Part shown: positions 9,425-19,074 of the stretch, piece after piece
Numbering within the stretch: the stretch's first letter is position 1
How the letters are laid out: each line of letters opens with the position of its first letter
Assembly (NCBI GenBank): GCA_902766745.1
Contig: CACXES010000042.1
Span: 35,280-99,279, forward strand
Length of the DNA: 64,000 nucleotides
Source of the DNA: an uncultured Ruminococcus sp.
GTDB lineage: Bacteria; Bacillota; Clostridia; Monoglobales; Monoglobaceae
Direction: 5' to 3'
Translations under genes and position numbers: made by a program
The notes under the pieces: generated by a model
The model's database searches: none
Told to the model about the DNA's origin: nothing
The model's input: the letters and a program-made list of their open reading frames with translations, nothing else

Positions 9425-10198
9425 TCATTTTTTATCCAACGCAGCCCTTATGTTTTTTACATATTCGCCCACATAAGGAACGCTGTCACTACCGTATTTT
9501 TCGACAAGCTTCACGATTGCCGAGCCGATAATCACACCGTCGGCAGACTCTGCCATGCGTGCCGCCTGCTCAGGTGTGGATATTCCGAAGCCGACTGCCG
9601 CAGGAACATCCGTGACCGCCTTAACGGCATTTATCATCTCGGAAATGTCCGTTTTTATCTCCGACCGCACACCGGTTACTCCCAACGAGGATACGCAGTA
9701 CACAAATCCCTCCGCCTCCGAAGCTATCATCTTTATTCGCTCATGGGAGGTTGGAGCAATCAGCGACACAAACTCAAGTCCTGCAGAGCGGCACACCGAT
9801 GCAAACTCCTCCTTCTCCTCGTACGGAACATCCGGCAGTATTATACCGCTTATTCCGCACTCCGCCGCACGGCGGCAGAAACGCTCCGTTCCGTAGGAAA
9901 AGACAACGTTTGCATATGTCATAAATACCATGGGGATATTTACCCGTCCCTTAAGCCTTTCCGTCATTTCAAAGATTTTATCCGTGGTAACGCCGCCCGA
10001 GAGCGCCCTCATATTTGCCGAGAAAATAGTCGGTCCCTCTGCGGTCGGGTCGGAAAACGGTATGCCCAGTTCAATCAAGTCGGCACCCGACTCTGCCATT
10101 TCATGTATTAGTTTTTCCGTTGTCTCCAGATCGGGATCGCCGCAGGTAATAAATGCGATAAACGCCTTTCTGTTTTCAAACGCATCCCTTATTCTCAT
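9425..10198 (-). CDS. trpA: Tryptophan synthase alpha chain
   Basis: Splits indole-3-glycerol phosphate to indole and glyceraldehyde-3-phosphate, passing indole to TrpB. It is 257 residues from ATG at 10198. Family motifs are visible: FITCGDPD, the catalytic Glu in [16 protein letters not shown], the loop-2 Asp in [11 protein letters not shown] and the phosphate-binding VGFGIST. The ATG overlaps the trpB TGA (ATGA). An open frame extends 14 codons further upstream but inside trpB. Last gene of the trp operon. Confidence 0.97.
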   Translation of the reverse strand: MRIRDAFENRKAFIAFITCGDPDLETTEKLIHEMAESGADLIELGIPFSDPTAEGPTIFSANMRALSGGVTTDKIFEMTERLKGRVNIPMVFMTYANVVFSYGTERFCRRAAECGISGIILPDVPYEEKEEFASVCRSAGLEFVSLIAPTSHERIKMIASEAEGFVYCVSSLGVTGVRSEIKTDISEMINAVKAVTDVPAAVGFGISTPEQAARMAESADGVIIGSAIVKLVEKYGSDSVPYVGEYVKNIRAALDKK

Positions 10199-11388
10199 TC
10201 TGAAATGTCCTCCCCTCTGTAACGGGCAATTGCGGCACAATCCTTATCTCCGCGTCCCGAAATATTTATAACCATAATTTTATCCTTTCCCATCTGCGGC
10301 GCAAGCTTCATTGCATAAGCAACCGCATGGGCGCTCTCTATTGCCGGAATAATTCCCTCCGTCCTCGACATATACTCAAAGGCATTTACCGCCTCATCAT
10401 CAGTCACAGGTACATACTGCGCCCGTTTTATATCGTACAAATGTGCATGCTCGGGTCCAACTCCGGGATAGTCAAGTCCTGCCGAAATAGAATATACCGG
10501 GGCAATCTGTCCGTATTCATCCTGACAGAAGTAGGACTTCATGCCGTGAAATATGCCAAGCCGTCCGGTCGCAATTGTTGCCGCCGTCTCCTTGGTGTTT
10601 ACACCCCTGCCGGCGGCCTCACAGCCGATAAGCGCAACCTCCGGCGTGTCGATAAAGTGATAAAACGCACCGATAGCATTTGAACCGCCGCCCACACAGG
10701 CAAGCACCGCATCGGGGAGCCTTCCCTCCCTCTCGAGCATCTGCTCCTTTATTTCCTTGGAAATTACCGACTGAAAATCACGAACAATCTCCGGGAACGG
10801 ATGCGGCCCCATAACCGAGCCGAGCACATAATGCGTATCATCGATTCTCTTTGTCCACTCTCGCATCGTTTCCGATACGGCGTCCTTCAGAGTTGCCGTT
10901 CCGCTTTCCACCGGGTGAACCTTTGCCCCCAAAAGACGCATCTTATAAACGTTAAGTGCCTGCCGCTTTGTATCCTCAAGTCCCATGAACACTTCACATT
11001 CCATGCCCATAAGTGCCGCCGCCGTAGCCGTTGCAACTCCGTGCTGTCCTGCACCCGTCTCGGCAATAACACGTGTCTTTCCCATTTTCTTTGCCAAAAG
11101 CGTCTGTCCCAAAACATTGTTTATCTTGTGTGCGCCCGTATGGTTCAAGTCCTCACGCTTTAAGTAAATCTTTGCTCCGCCCAAATCATGTGTCACCTTT
11201 TCGGCATAGTAAAGCCGTGACGGCCGCCCCGCATACTCGTTAAACAGAGCATTCAGCTCGTCATTGAACTCCTTATCGTTTTTATAAAAATTATATGCCT
11301 CCTCAAGCTCATTCACCGCATTCATAAGCGTTTCGGGAATATACTGACCGCCATGTATTCCATATCTGCCTTTTTTCAAGTTTATCAC
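10195..11388 (-). CDS. trpB: Tryptophan synthase beta chain
   Basis: PLP enzyme joining indole and serine to tryptophan. At 397 residues it has normal TrpB1 length. It contains the PLP lysine in [15 protein letters not shown], the glycine-rich [10 protein letters not shown] phosphate cup and ETGAGQHG. It starts 2 bases after the trpF stop and overlaps trpA. The close match to TrpB1, its position next to trpA, and the absence of the longer TrpB2 form make the assignment secure. Confidence 0.98.
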   Translation of the reverse strand: MINLKKGRYGIHGGQYIPETLMNAVNELEEAYNFYKNDKEFNDELNALFNEYAGRPSRLYYAEKVTHDLGGAKIYLKREDLNHTGAHKINNVLGQTLLAKKMGKTRVIAETGAGQHGVATATAAALMGMECEVFMGLEDTKRQALNVYKMRLLGAKVHPVESGTATLKDAVSETMREWTKRIDDTHYVLGSVMGPHPFPEIVRDFQSVISKEIKEQMLEREGRLPDAVLACVGGGSNAIGAFYHFIDTPEVALIGCEAAGRGVNTKETAATIATGRLGIFHGMKSYFCQDEYGQIAPVYSISAGLDYPGVGPEHAHLYDIKRAQYVPVTDDEAVNAFEYMSRTEGIIPAIESAHAVAYAMKLAPQMGKDKIMVINISGRGDKDCAAIARYRGEDISE

Positions 11389-11390
11389 TC

Positions 11391-11993
11391 CTATCTTCGT
11401 TTTGCGGCTGATGTAATCAGCCTTATTTTTCCAAAATCCTTCACCCCGTCGGTCTCAACGCCGCTGCTTACGTCAACGCCCCACGGCGAAATTTTGTCCA
11501 TTGCTTCATCTATATTTTCACAGCTCAGTCCGCCGGCAAGAATAAACGGTCTGCCAATCCCCTTTATATACGACCATTCAAATCTCTCTCCCGTTCCGTA
11601 CCCGTTGTCAAGCAAAATACGATCCGCCTTGGATTTTTCTGCCGCTTCGGCATCCTCCGCTCTTCTTATCTTAAACGCCTTCCATATCTCGATGCCCGGT
11701 CTTTCACGTCTTATGGCGGCTATATCATCATCCGTTTCATGTCCGTGAAGCTGAATAATATTGATAATACCGCTGTCCAATAGGCTCAGCATATGCTCTC
11801 TCGGCTCGTCCACAAAGACCCCAACCGTTGCGATGTGCCTGTCAATACTGCTGCGCAGAGCTTGCGCCGCCTCATCCGTCACATATCTGTGACTCCTTGG
11901 ATAAAACACAAATCCGGCATAGTCCGGCATTGCGGCATTAACATAATCCGTATCGCACTTGCGGAATATGCCGCATATTTTCACCCTTGCCAT
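11391..11993 (-). CDS. trpF: Phosphoribosylanthranilate isomerase
   Basis: Converts N-(5'-phosphoribosyl)anthranilate to CdRP in tryptophan synthesis. It is a 200-residue TIM barrel with the catalytic Cys near the N-terminus (VKICGIF), [18 protein letters not shown] and the phosphate-binding LAGGL. ATG at 11993 overlaps the trpC stop by one base (TGATG); a GTG one codon earlier (11996) is an alternative start. Confidence 0.95.
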   Translation of the reverse strand: MARVKICGIFRKCDTDYVNAAMPDYAGFVFYPRSHRYVTDEAAQALRSSIDRHIATVGVFVDEPREHMLSLLDSGIINIIQLHGHETDDDIAAIRRERPGIEIWKAFKIRRAEDAEAAEKSKADRILLDNGYGTGERFEWSYIKGIGRPFILAGGLSCENIDEAMDKISPWGVDVSSGVETDGVKDFGKIRLITSAAKRR

Positions 11994-12772
11994 CACAGCT
12001 CTCCTTTCAGCTCAGCCAAGGCTGCCGTCTTATCTGCGGCACGCATTAGCGTCTCGCCGACCAAAACGGCATCGGCACCGCCGTCACGCATTCGTTTAAC
12101 ATCCTCCGCCGTCCTTATCCCTGATTCGGCAACAAAAATAATTTCCTCGGGAATAATTTTGCCCAATTCAACTGCGTTTCCGAGATTCATGGAAAAATCC
12201 TTAAGATTTCTGTTGTTCACTCCTATAATTTCCGCACCGGCGGCAATGGCAGTCTTAATCTCCTCCGCATTGTGAGTCTCCACCAAGGCATCAAGTCCGA
12301 GAGCCCTGCATATCCCGAGATACTCAAAAAGCCTGTCTGCACTGAGTATCGAGCAAATCAGCAGAACCGCATCCGCTCCCATACACCTTGCCTCGTAAAT
12401 CTGATACTCGTCAACCGTAAAATCCTTTCTCAGCATCGGCAAATTCACACTCTCACGTATCTCGCGAAAAATCCTGTCCGAACCGAGAAACCACTTTGGC
12501 TCTGTCAGGCAGGAAATGCAGTCCGCCCCTGCCCGTTCATAATCGTGCGCAATATTCAAATAATCGAATTCCGCATCGATTATCCCCTTTGACGGAGATG
12601 CCTTTTTCACCTCGCATATAAACGAAACGCCGCCTCGCCCCAGTGCCGCCTTAAAACGTCCTTTGCCTTTCGGCAGGCTATACGCCTCTCTCTTTATGTC
12701 GTCAATCGTCCGTAATTTCTTCGCCTGTTCAACTCTGTATTCGGAGTATTTTGCAAGCTCCTCCAATATCAT
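11993..12772 (-). CDS. trpC: Indole-3-glycerol phosphate synthase
   Basis: Closes the indole ring from CdRP. It has 259 residues with the family signature FICEVKKASPSKG, the catalytic Lys in MLRKDF, IGVNNRNL and VAESGI. It sits between trpD and trpF, with a 40-base gap to trpD, in standard trp order. Confidence 0.97.
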   Translation of the reverse strand: MILEELAKYSEYRVEQAKKLRTIDDIKREAYSLPKGKGRFKAALGRGGVSFICEVKKASPSKGIIDAEFDYLNIAHDYERAGADCISCLTEPKWFLGSDRIFREIRESVNLPMLRKDFTVDEYQIYEARCMGADAVLLICSILSADRLFEYLGICRALGLDALVETHNAEEIKTAIAAGAEIIGVNNRNLKDFSMNLGNAVELGKIIPEEIIFVAESGIRTAEDVKRMRDGGADAVLVGETLMRAADKTAALAELKGEL

Positions 12773-12812
12773 TTTTATTCCACATCCTTCCGAGCATCTT
12801 CAACGCCCTCAA

Positions 12813-13829
12813 TCAATCAGCACTGTTGGACGCCTCGATAAATTCATCAAGCTTTTTCATTGCCGCACCGCTGTCGCACAGCTCCTCGGCAAGTCTGACA
12901 CCGTCCGAAAGGCTGTCAGCCTTATGACTGAGATACAGTCCGGCTCCGGCGTTAAGCATAACGGCGTTTCTCTTTGCGCCCTTTTCGCCGCCCAATATAC
13001 GGCGTGTAATCTCGGCATTTTCCGCCGGAGATCCGCCGACTATTTCCGATTTATCACAAGGCTCAAATCCAAAATCGGCAGGAGAAATCTCATAGGTTTT
13101 AAAATCTCCGTTTCCGAATTCACATACAACGGTTGGAGCGGAAATTGAAATCTCGTCCAGACCGTCTGTTCCGTACACAGACATTCCGCGCTTTACGCCC
13201 AAATTTGAAAGCACCCTCGCCAAAGGCTCAAGCAGCTTGTCGGAATACACACCGAGCAGCTGCACATTTGCCGATGCAGGATTCGTCAGCGGCCCCAAAA
13301 CATTGAATATGGTACGCACACCGAGAGTCTTGCGCACAGGTGCAACATACTTCATTGACGCATGATATTTCTGTGCGAAAAGGAAGCAAATTCCTACCTC
13401 ATTCAAAAGCTTTATGCACTGCTCCTGCGTCAGATTAATGTTTACTCCCAAAGCCTCAAGACAGTCCGCCGCACCGCTCAAAGATGAAGCAGCACGGTTT
13501 CCGTGCTTCGCCACCTTCGTACCGGAAGCTGCAATTATAATCGATGAGGTTGTTGAAATATTAAAGGAGTGCGAGTTATCGCCGCCGGTTCCCACAATCT
13601 CAAATACTTCGTCCAGACTATGGTTTATAGGCAAGGCGTGGGCACGCATCGATTCTGCGCTGCCGGTAATTTCATCTATTGTCTCACCCTTGCAGGAAAG
13701 TGCGGTAAGATATGCCGAAATCTGAATATCAGACGCATTGCCGCCCATGATTTCGTCCATTACCTCCCTTGACTCCGCATAGGATATATCACTTCCGTCT
13801 ATTAACTTAGCTGTCGCTTCTCTAATCAT
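12813..13829 (-). CDS. trpD: Anthranilate phosphoribosyltransferase
   Basis: Transfers phosphoribose from PRPP to anthranilate. It has 338 residues. The glycine-rich PRPP loop is [14 protein letters not shown], followed by [15 protein letters not shown] and [20 protein letters not shown]. It is not fused to trpG. It starts 23 bases after the trpG stop. Confidence 0.97.
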   Translation of the reverse strand: MIREATAKLIDGSDISYAESREVMDEIMGGNASDIQISAYLTALSCKGETIDEITGSAESMRAHALPINHSLDEVFEIVGTGGDNSHSFNISTTSSIIIAASGTKVAKHGNRAASSLSGAADCLEALGVNINLTQEQCIKLLNEVGICFLFAQKYHASMKYVAPVRKTLGVRTIFNVLGPLTNPASANVQLLGVYSDKLLEPLARVLSNLGVKRGMSVYGTDGLDEISISAPTVVCEFGNGDFKTYEISPADFGFEPCDKSEIVGGSPAENAEITRRILGGEKGAKRNAVMLNAGAGLYLSHKADSLSDGVRLAEELCDSGAAMKKLDEFIEASNSAD

Positions 13830-13852
13830 TGCATATTCCTCCTGATAATTCG

Positions 13853-14422
13853 TTATTTTATGTTTAAGAAATTATCGACGATTGCGCGGCCATCCGGCGT
13901 CAATATTGACTCAGGATGGAACTGCACGCCGTATATGGGATATTCTCTATGCATAACCCCCATTATCTCGCCGTCATCAGTCCTCGCCGTAACCTTAAGG
14001 CATTCGGGAAGTGTGTCCTCCCTCGCCGCCAAGGAATGATAACGTGCAACCTTGATCTCATTTTTCATATCCGCAAACAGCGGACAATCATTGTCAAGGT
14101 TAACATATGACTGCTTGCCGTGCATAAGCCGCTTTGCCGGAGCAATAGTCATTCCGAACGCCTCGCATATGGACTGATGTCCCAGGCAAACGCCTAAAAT
14201 CGGAATCCTGTTTCCCAAAGCCTTTACTGCGGAAACGCTGACACCCGCATCCTTTGGATAACCGGGCCCCGGCGAAATAATAATGTGTGACGGCTGAAGC
14301 TCACTGATTTCATCAACCGACATTGCATCGTTCCGAATGACCCTTATGTCACTGTTTATCGCTCCAACCAGCTGGAATAAATTATATGAAAAGCTGTCAT
14401 AGTTATCAATCAGCAAAATCAT
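13853..14422 (-). CDS. trpG: Anthranilate synthase glutamine amidotransferase component
   Basis: Supplies ammonia from glutamine to TrpE. It is a 189-residue class I amidotransferase: IISPGPGYP, the nucleophile Cys in [11 protein letters not shown], and the His/Glu pair in YGVQFHPES. Its start overlaps the trpE 3' end by 17 bases, so it is coupled to trpE. In some clostridia the same subunit also serves p-aminobenzoate synthesis. Confidence 0.96.
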   Translation of the reverse strand: MILLIDNYDSFSYNLFQLVGAINSDIRVIRNDAMSVDEISELQPSHIIISPGPGYPKDAGVSVSAVKALGNRIPILGVCLGHQSICEAFGMTIAPAKRLMHGKQSYVNLDNDCPLFADMKNEIKVARYHSLAAREDTLPECLKVTARTDDGEIMGVMHREYPIYGVQFHPESILTPDGRAIVDNFLNIK

Positions 14423-15896
14423 TGTCTATACCTCCCTGCGCTTCCGAAATTGCGCTAATTACCGCCTGTGCCTTGTTTATACACTCACGGTACTCCTTTT
14501 CCGGCACGCTGTCCGCAACAATACCGGCACCCGACCTTACGAAGACCTTATTATTCTTTTTATATGCGATTCTTATTGCAATACAGGTATCCATATTCCC
14601 GGCAAAATCGATATAGCCTATTGCTCCTCCGTATATGCCGCGCTTGTTGTTCTCAAGCTCGTCTATTATCTGACAGGCTCGGAACTTCGGCGCACCGGAC
14701 AGTGTTCCGGCGGGCAAAACCGAAGCTATTGCATCCAAGGCATCGTATTTTTCGTCTATGTCTCCGCGAACGGTTGAACCGATATGCATAACATGGGAGA
14801 AGCGCAGAACCTCCATATATCTTTCAACATCCACCGTTCCGAATTTGCATATCCTGCCGAGGTCGTTTCTGCCCAAATCCACAAGCATATTATGCTCGGC
14901 ACATTCCTTTTCGTCGGCGAGCAGCTCCGATTCAAGAGCCGCATCCTCGCTCTCGGTTTTACCTCTGGGGCGTGTTCCCGCAAGCGGGAAGGTATGAAGC
15001 TCACCGCCCTCAAGCTTAACAAGGGTTTCGGGCGATGCTCCGGCAATTTCCACATCCTCACCGGAAAAATAGAACATATACGGTGACGGGTTGGTTGCCC
15101 TCAAAACACGGTAGGTATCCAGCAGACTGCCCTCAAAATCCATTTCTATTCTGTTTGACAGAACAACCTGAAAAATATCGCCGTCCGTAATATATTGCTT
15201 CGCCTTTTCGACCATTTTGCAGTATTCCTCTTTACTGAAAAGCGGCCTCGGCTCCGATAAAGCTCTGCCAACCTCCACGCTGCGGCTGCCGTTTAAGATT
15301 AAATCACGCATATCCAAAAGCTCACGCTCCGCCTTATGATATTCACTTTCGAATGAGTCACAGCGGCAGTTTGCAATGAGAATTATTTTTTGTTTGTAGT
15401 TATCAAAGGCTATCACCTTATCAAACAGCATTAAATCAAAATCCTTAAAGTTATCTCTGTCCTCCGCTGTAATTTTAAGATTTGGCTCGGAATATTTGAT
15501 ATAATCATAAGCAAAATAGCCCACAAGCCCACCGGTAAACGGCGGCATACCCTCTATAACAGGGCTTTTATAATCATTGATAATTTCTCTCAGGGTTTTT
15601 CCCGGAGTTTGAGTTTCAACGGTTATCGTGCTCCCCGACTTTATTTTCATAACCCCATCCATGCATGTAATCTCCATTTTGGGATCATATCCCAAAAACG
15701 TGAACCGTCCCCATTTTTCGTCCGCGAATGCGGATTCAAGGAGGTAACAGTGACGGCTGACATACTTCAGCTTTCTGAGCACCTCTATCGGCGTTACCGC
15801 ATCGGAATAAATTTCACAGCTTACCGGGACTACCTTATAATCATCGGCAAGCCTTGCTGCTTCATCAAACGTAGGTGTAATTTTCATTTTTACCAA
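14406..15896 (-). CDS. trpE: Anthranilate synthase component I
   Basis: Makes anthranilate from chorismate with TrpG. It has 496 residues. The N-terminal tryptophan feedback site is visible (CYLLESAFADEKWGRF; the LLES motif), so allosteric inhibition by tryptophan is expected. Catalytic-domain motifs include FQVVLSNRIE, PSPYMFYF, PLAGTRPRG, DLGRNDLGR and ACQIIDELE-N-KRGIYGGAIG. First gene of the operon, 35 bases downstream of the T-box terminator. Confidence 0.97.
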   Translation of the reverse strand: MVKMKITPTFDEAARLADDYKVVPVSCEIYSDAVTPIEVLRKLKYVSRHCYLLESAFADEKWGRFTFLGYDPKMEITCMDGVMKIKSGSTITVETQTPGKTLREIINDYKSPVIEGMPPFTGGLVGYFAYDYIKYSEPNLKITAEDRDNFKDFDLMLFDKVIAFDNYKQKIILIANCRCDSFESEYHKAERELLDMRDLILNGSRSVEVGRALSEPRPLFSKEEYCKMVEKAKQYITDGDIFQVVLSNRIEMDFEGSLLDTYRVLRATNPSPYMFYFSGEDVEIAGASPETLVKLEGGELHTFPLAGTRPRGKTESEDAALESELLADEKECAEHNMLVDLGRNDLGRICKFGTVDVERYMEVLRFSHVMHIGSTVRGDIDEKYDALDAIASVLPAGTLSGAPKFRACQIIDELENNKRGIYGGAIGYIDFAGNMDTCIAIRIAYKKNNKVFVRSGAGIVADSVPEKEYRECINKAQAVISAISEAQGGIDNDFAD

Positions 15897-16200
15897 TCCC
15901 TTCTCAAAATTTTATTTCAGGGAAGAAACCAAAAAAGCCCGTCCCTGACAATTAAGTCAAGGACGAGCTGAAAACTCGCGGTGCCACCTTGATTCACGGA
16001 TAAAATCCATGCCCTTACAGGATACAAGCATATCCCCAACATCTAACGTGTGTTGAAACGTCACAGATACTCGACAAAAGGTCTTTGGCTGTGCCCTCGG
16101 AAGTCCATTCGGATATGCTTTCTGTGCCATAATCCCACCATCTATGGCTCTCTCGTTCAGATGTTTACATATCTTACTTACTCTTCTTCAACGGTTTAGC
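15897..16200 (-). ncRNA. T-box leader sensing tRNA-Trp
   Basis: The conserved T-box AAGGTGGCACCGCG (15990-15977) is the antiterminator core; its UGGC pairs with the NCCA end of uncharged tRNA. It overlaps a terminator hairpin (arms around 15969 and 15935, T6 run at 15936-15931). The stem I region contains GAGAGCC, GATGGTGGGA and the specifier TGG (16107-16105), the Trp codon, before ACTTCCGAG. Uncharged tRNA-Trp would therefore allow trpEGDCFBA transcription. A tRNA-Trp gene lies at 62124 in this window. Confidence 0.93.
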
Positions 16201-16202
16201 TT

Positions 16203-16231
16203 ATAATATCACAAATTTATCTGCCTGTCAA
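16203..16231 (-). promoter_or_regulatory. trp operon promoter
   Basis: Consensus TTGACA (16231-16226), a 17-base spacer and TATTAT (16208-16203), immediately upstream of the T-box leader. Confidence 0.8.
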
Positions 16232-16409
16232 GATTTTTTTAAATTTTTGCTGTATTTTCGGCAGTTTGACAAGTATTTATAAAATTAATCAAAAACATTT
16301 ACAATAGTATGCTAAAATAATTTATAAATCATATTACAAGTAACAAAAACCTCTCAATATTACAGTTTATAATCGGAGCGATACTCTGTCTTATGCGAAT
16401 CATTTTTCA
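16232..16409. other. AT-rich spacer without a recognised gene
   Basis: Between the trp promoter and the 3' end of the BNR_4-type gene. No coding sequence, hairpin with T-run, or repeat was recognised. Upstream transcription from the glycan locus could in principle run into the trp operon. Confidence 0.4.
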
Positions 16410-17750
16410 TTACAGGTCGTATTCAATGTACATAACCGCATCCGAATGCCAGCCGCCGGAGTGTGCGGTATACGTTCCTTCATGCCAGTAAACAGGCATA
16501 TTATCCTGAGCGTAAATCGGTACAATCGGCCGCCAAAGCTTACGCTGTCTGCCGTCCTTCGGAATTGTGCGGATAACCTGCTCCGGCACATAAGTTGCTC
16601 CGCAGTCATTGGACACATAGCTCTCCAAGCGCCAGCTCTCCTCGTCTGCCCTTGCTATGTAAATCTTGTTTGTATCCGTCTCGCCTCCGTCCGCCGGATG
16701 AAAGCCCATTTCGCCCACACCGTAATAATACGCCATTCCTCCCACATAGGTCTGAGAGCCGTCAGTCTGACCCGGCGCAAGAAATTCCCCGGCGTACGCA
16801 ATCGGCTCGGATTGCTTCCATTCCCCGTTTCTGTAGGATGCCGAATAATAGGTGATAGACTTCGGATCGTCCAAGGCAAAGGATACATATCCCACACGGA
16901 AGGGCGGAACAGGTGCCACATCCAAAAGTCTTACCGTTTCACCCTCTGCGGCCTCGCATACAGGCTGAAGCTCCTCCAAATTCAGCTGCGCTGTATCGGC
17001 GCCGTTCTTTTCCGCACCGTAGAGGTTCATCCCGGTTCGCACGCCGTCCATGGTAAGCAGCCAACCCTCCTCGTCAAACATTCCGCTTCTGATACAATGG
17101 TCATTGGAAATTCGCGGATGACCGTATAGGGCAAAAAACCAACGTTCGCAAAACCCTTCCTTTGTCGGAGGCATCACATTTCCGCACGGAACCGTAAGCT
17201 TTCTGACATTAAAGTAAAAAAGACCGCCTGCGTCCGATACGAGGAACTTTGACGACTCGCTCCATGTCTCACCCTCGTCACGGGAATATCTGAACTCCCA
17301 TGTCACGCTCGAAACCCGTGTAAACAGCCACACCTCATGCTTGGCAGTATTTTCAAAAACCTGAGAATAGCTCACACTTCCGCCGAAATCCAAAACCCTT
17401 TCCGGCCCGAATGATGTAATATCATACGGACGCTCGGTCATTCGATATTTCAGGGTACGGGTTTGAGAATGTCCCGTATAGGAAACGATAAGACGCCCGC
17501 TTTCAAGAATACACAAGGACGGGGCGTTATGTTCGTCTGCATAATTACAGTTTATTCTGCACAGACATATATCTCTCGACGGCGTAAGACTGCACTTTGC
17601 GTCAAGCTCCTTAATATGTATTTCACCCTTGTCGGTCACATAAACGATGTATGTCATTCCATTGACACCTACAATACATTTTTCGTTAATCCACCAATCC
17701 GTCGCCGCATTTTTGATGTGCGCCTCCCTTGACCTTTCAAAATCAATCAT
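16410..17750 (-). CDS. BNR_4-type beta-propeller protein, putative polysaccharide lyase or glycosidase
   Basis: A 446-residue protein without signal peptide, so probably cytoplasmic. Around residue 70 it shows DEHNAPSLCILESGRLIVSY followed by TGHS, the D-x-H-N-x-P plus GH pattern of BNR_4 repeat proteins. An Asp-box-like YSRDEGETW occurs near residue 157, and a second conserved block, FFALYGHP, follows. BNR_4 families include propeller lyases acting on uronic-acid polysaccharides and other carbohydrate enzymes, so a hydrolase or lyase acting on imported oligosaccharides fits the neighbours (GH105 and GH37/63-like genes). The exact reaction cannot be told from sequence. Last gene of the locus. 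Confidence 0.6.
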   Translation of the reverse strand: MIDFERSREAHIKNAATDWWINEKCIVGVNGMTYIVYVTDKGEIHIKELDAKCSLTPSRDICLCRINCNYADEHNAPSLCILESGRLIVSYTGHSQTRTLKYRMTERPYDITSFGPERVLDFGGSVSYSQVFENTAKHEVWLFTRVSSVTWEFRYSRDEGETWSESSKFLVSDAGGLFYFNVRKLTVPCGNVMPPTKEGFCERWFFALYGHPRISNDHCIRSGMFDEEGWLLTMDGVRTGMNLYGAEKNGADTAQLNLEELQPVCEAAEGETVRLLDVAPVPPFRVGYVSFALDDPKSITYYSASYRNGEWKQSEPIAYAGEFLAPGQTDGSQTYVGGMAYYYGVGEMGFHPADGGETDTNKIYIARADEESWRLESYVSNDCGATYVPEQVIRTIPKDGRQRKLWRPIVPIYAQDNMPVYWHEGTYTAHSGGWHSDAVMYIEYDL

Positions 17751-17850
17751 TTACAAACATCTCCTTCTGATTACAATTACGTCCGAACACCAATCCGATT
17801 GACATTTTTGAATCACTCTTTTATACGTCGAACCACCCTTTGTAAAAAAA

Positions 17851-19059
17851 TTACTCTATATAGCTTGACGCCGCCAAATACACTCCTGCGCTCCAGCCCA
17901 TCATGGCCGGCATTTTCTTTTTCGACTCATGATTAACGTTAAGGCTGCCCTCCGCAACATTATATTTTTCCCATAGATTTCCCGTTTCTTCAAAGACCTT
18001 GTCAACCAATGAAACATATTTCTCGGCGATTCGCTTTGCCTCGGTCTTATATCCGTATTTATCAAGACCCATAACGGCTATATATTGCAAACACGCCCAC
18101 CCGTTGGGGTAATCCCACTGATATGTGCCCTCTGTATCATTCTTCTCGCACGCAAGAATGCCAAACTCTGCTTCAAGCCTGTCAAGACTCCCGACAAGAG
18201 CCTCTGCGTTTTCCCGCTCCGCAAGTCCGACAAACAGCGGATAAAACGATGCCGCCGACAAAATCCGACTGTGCTCACCCTTGACAAAATTATAATCAAG
18301 GAACAAGCCCTCATCGTTTTCTAAATATTCTTTCATCAGACTCCGACGCCTTTCCGCTTTCTCTTTCCACTGCTTCGCCTCATTTTTCCCAAGCTCGTTT
18401 GAAAAATACTCCATATTTTCTTCAAACATAAACATCAGTGAGTTGAGGTCAACAGGCGCATAATTAAAGCCCTCGATTCCCCATCGGGGGTTTATGTCCC
18501 ATCCGCTCTCGCAGGTCAAAAGATGATGCCGCCCTATATTAAACATGGCTCCGCTTGGCATATAGCCCGTTCTCTCCTTAAAGCTTTTTGCCAGCTCTAT
18601 ATCCGCACCGGGCGCAAGATACCCGTCATACATATTAAGTCCGATCGGCGTCATACGCTTTTTCATCCAGAAGTCATATTCCGTCTTAAGCGTTTCATAC
18701 GCACCCGTAAGCCATGCCTTATCCCCATAGTGCGCGTAGATATCACGAACCATAGCAGAAAGAAAAGGCGGCTGAGAATTTTTAAGATAATATGTTCTGT
18801 TGCCGTTTGGCATATATCCGTATCGATTTACCAGATACAGCATATTGTCGACATTATACTTCGCCTGAGCAAAGCGTCCTTCAAGCTCAAGCCCCTTATT
18901 GGTGAAATATGTATCCCAATAATACATTTCATCAAAGTGTCCCACCGCAGGCACCGTATAGGGATAAGGCAGCCCTATAAGCGTGCCGTCATCCTGTGTA
19001 TTTTCCTTTATACATTCATCCCAGTGACTGCGGATGAACCGTTTAACCTCCTCTGACAT
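17851..19059 (-). CDS. GH37/GH63-like (alpha/alpha)6-barrel glycosidase
   Basis: A 402-residue cytoplasmic glycosidase of the trehalase/MGH1-like group. The order of blocks resembles GH37: GHFDEMYYWDTYF, MPNGNRTYYLKNSQPP, the acid Asp in ESGWDINPRWG, and YQWDYPNGWACLQ. It is shorter than typical trehalases (over 500 residues). At the C-terminus the trehalase base motif (QEGFGW) reads PAMMGW. A Glu is present in LWEKYNVAEGS, in the place where GH63 enzymes carry theirs. The substrate is therefore probably not trehalose; an oligosaccharide from the same locus is more likely (inference). It lies 15 bases after the GH105 gene. Confidence 0.65.
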   Translation of the reverse strand: MSEEVKRFIRSHWDECIKENTQDDGTLIGLPYPYTVPAVGHFDEMYYWDTYFTNKGLELEGRFAQAKYNVDNMLYLVNRYGYMPNGNRTYYLKNSQPPFLSAMVRDIYAHYGDKAWLTGAYETLKTEYDFWMKKRMTPIGLNMYDGYLAPGADIELAKSFKERTGYMPSGAMFNIGRHHLLTCESGWDINPRWGIEGFNYAPVDLNSLMFMFEENMEYFSNELGKNEAKQWKEKAERRRSLMKEYLENDEGLFLDYNFVKGEHSRILSAASFYPLFVGLAERENAEALVGSLDRLEAEFGILACEKNDTEGTYQWDYPNGWACLQYIAVMGLDKYGYKTEAKRIAEKYVSLVDKVFEETGNLWEKYNVAEGSLNVNHESKKKMPAMMGWSAGVYLAASSYIE

Positions 19060-19074
19060 ATCTCTCTCCTCCGT

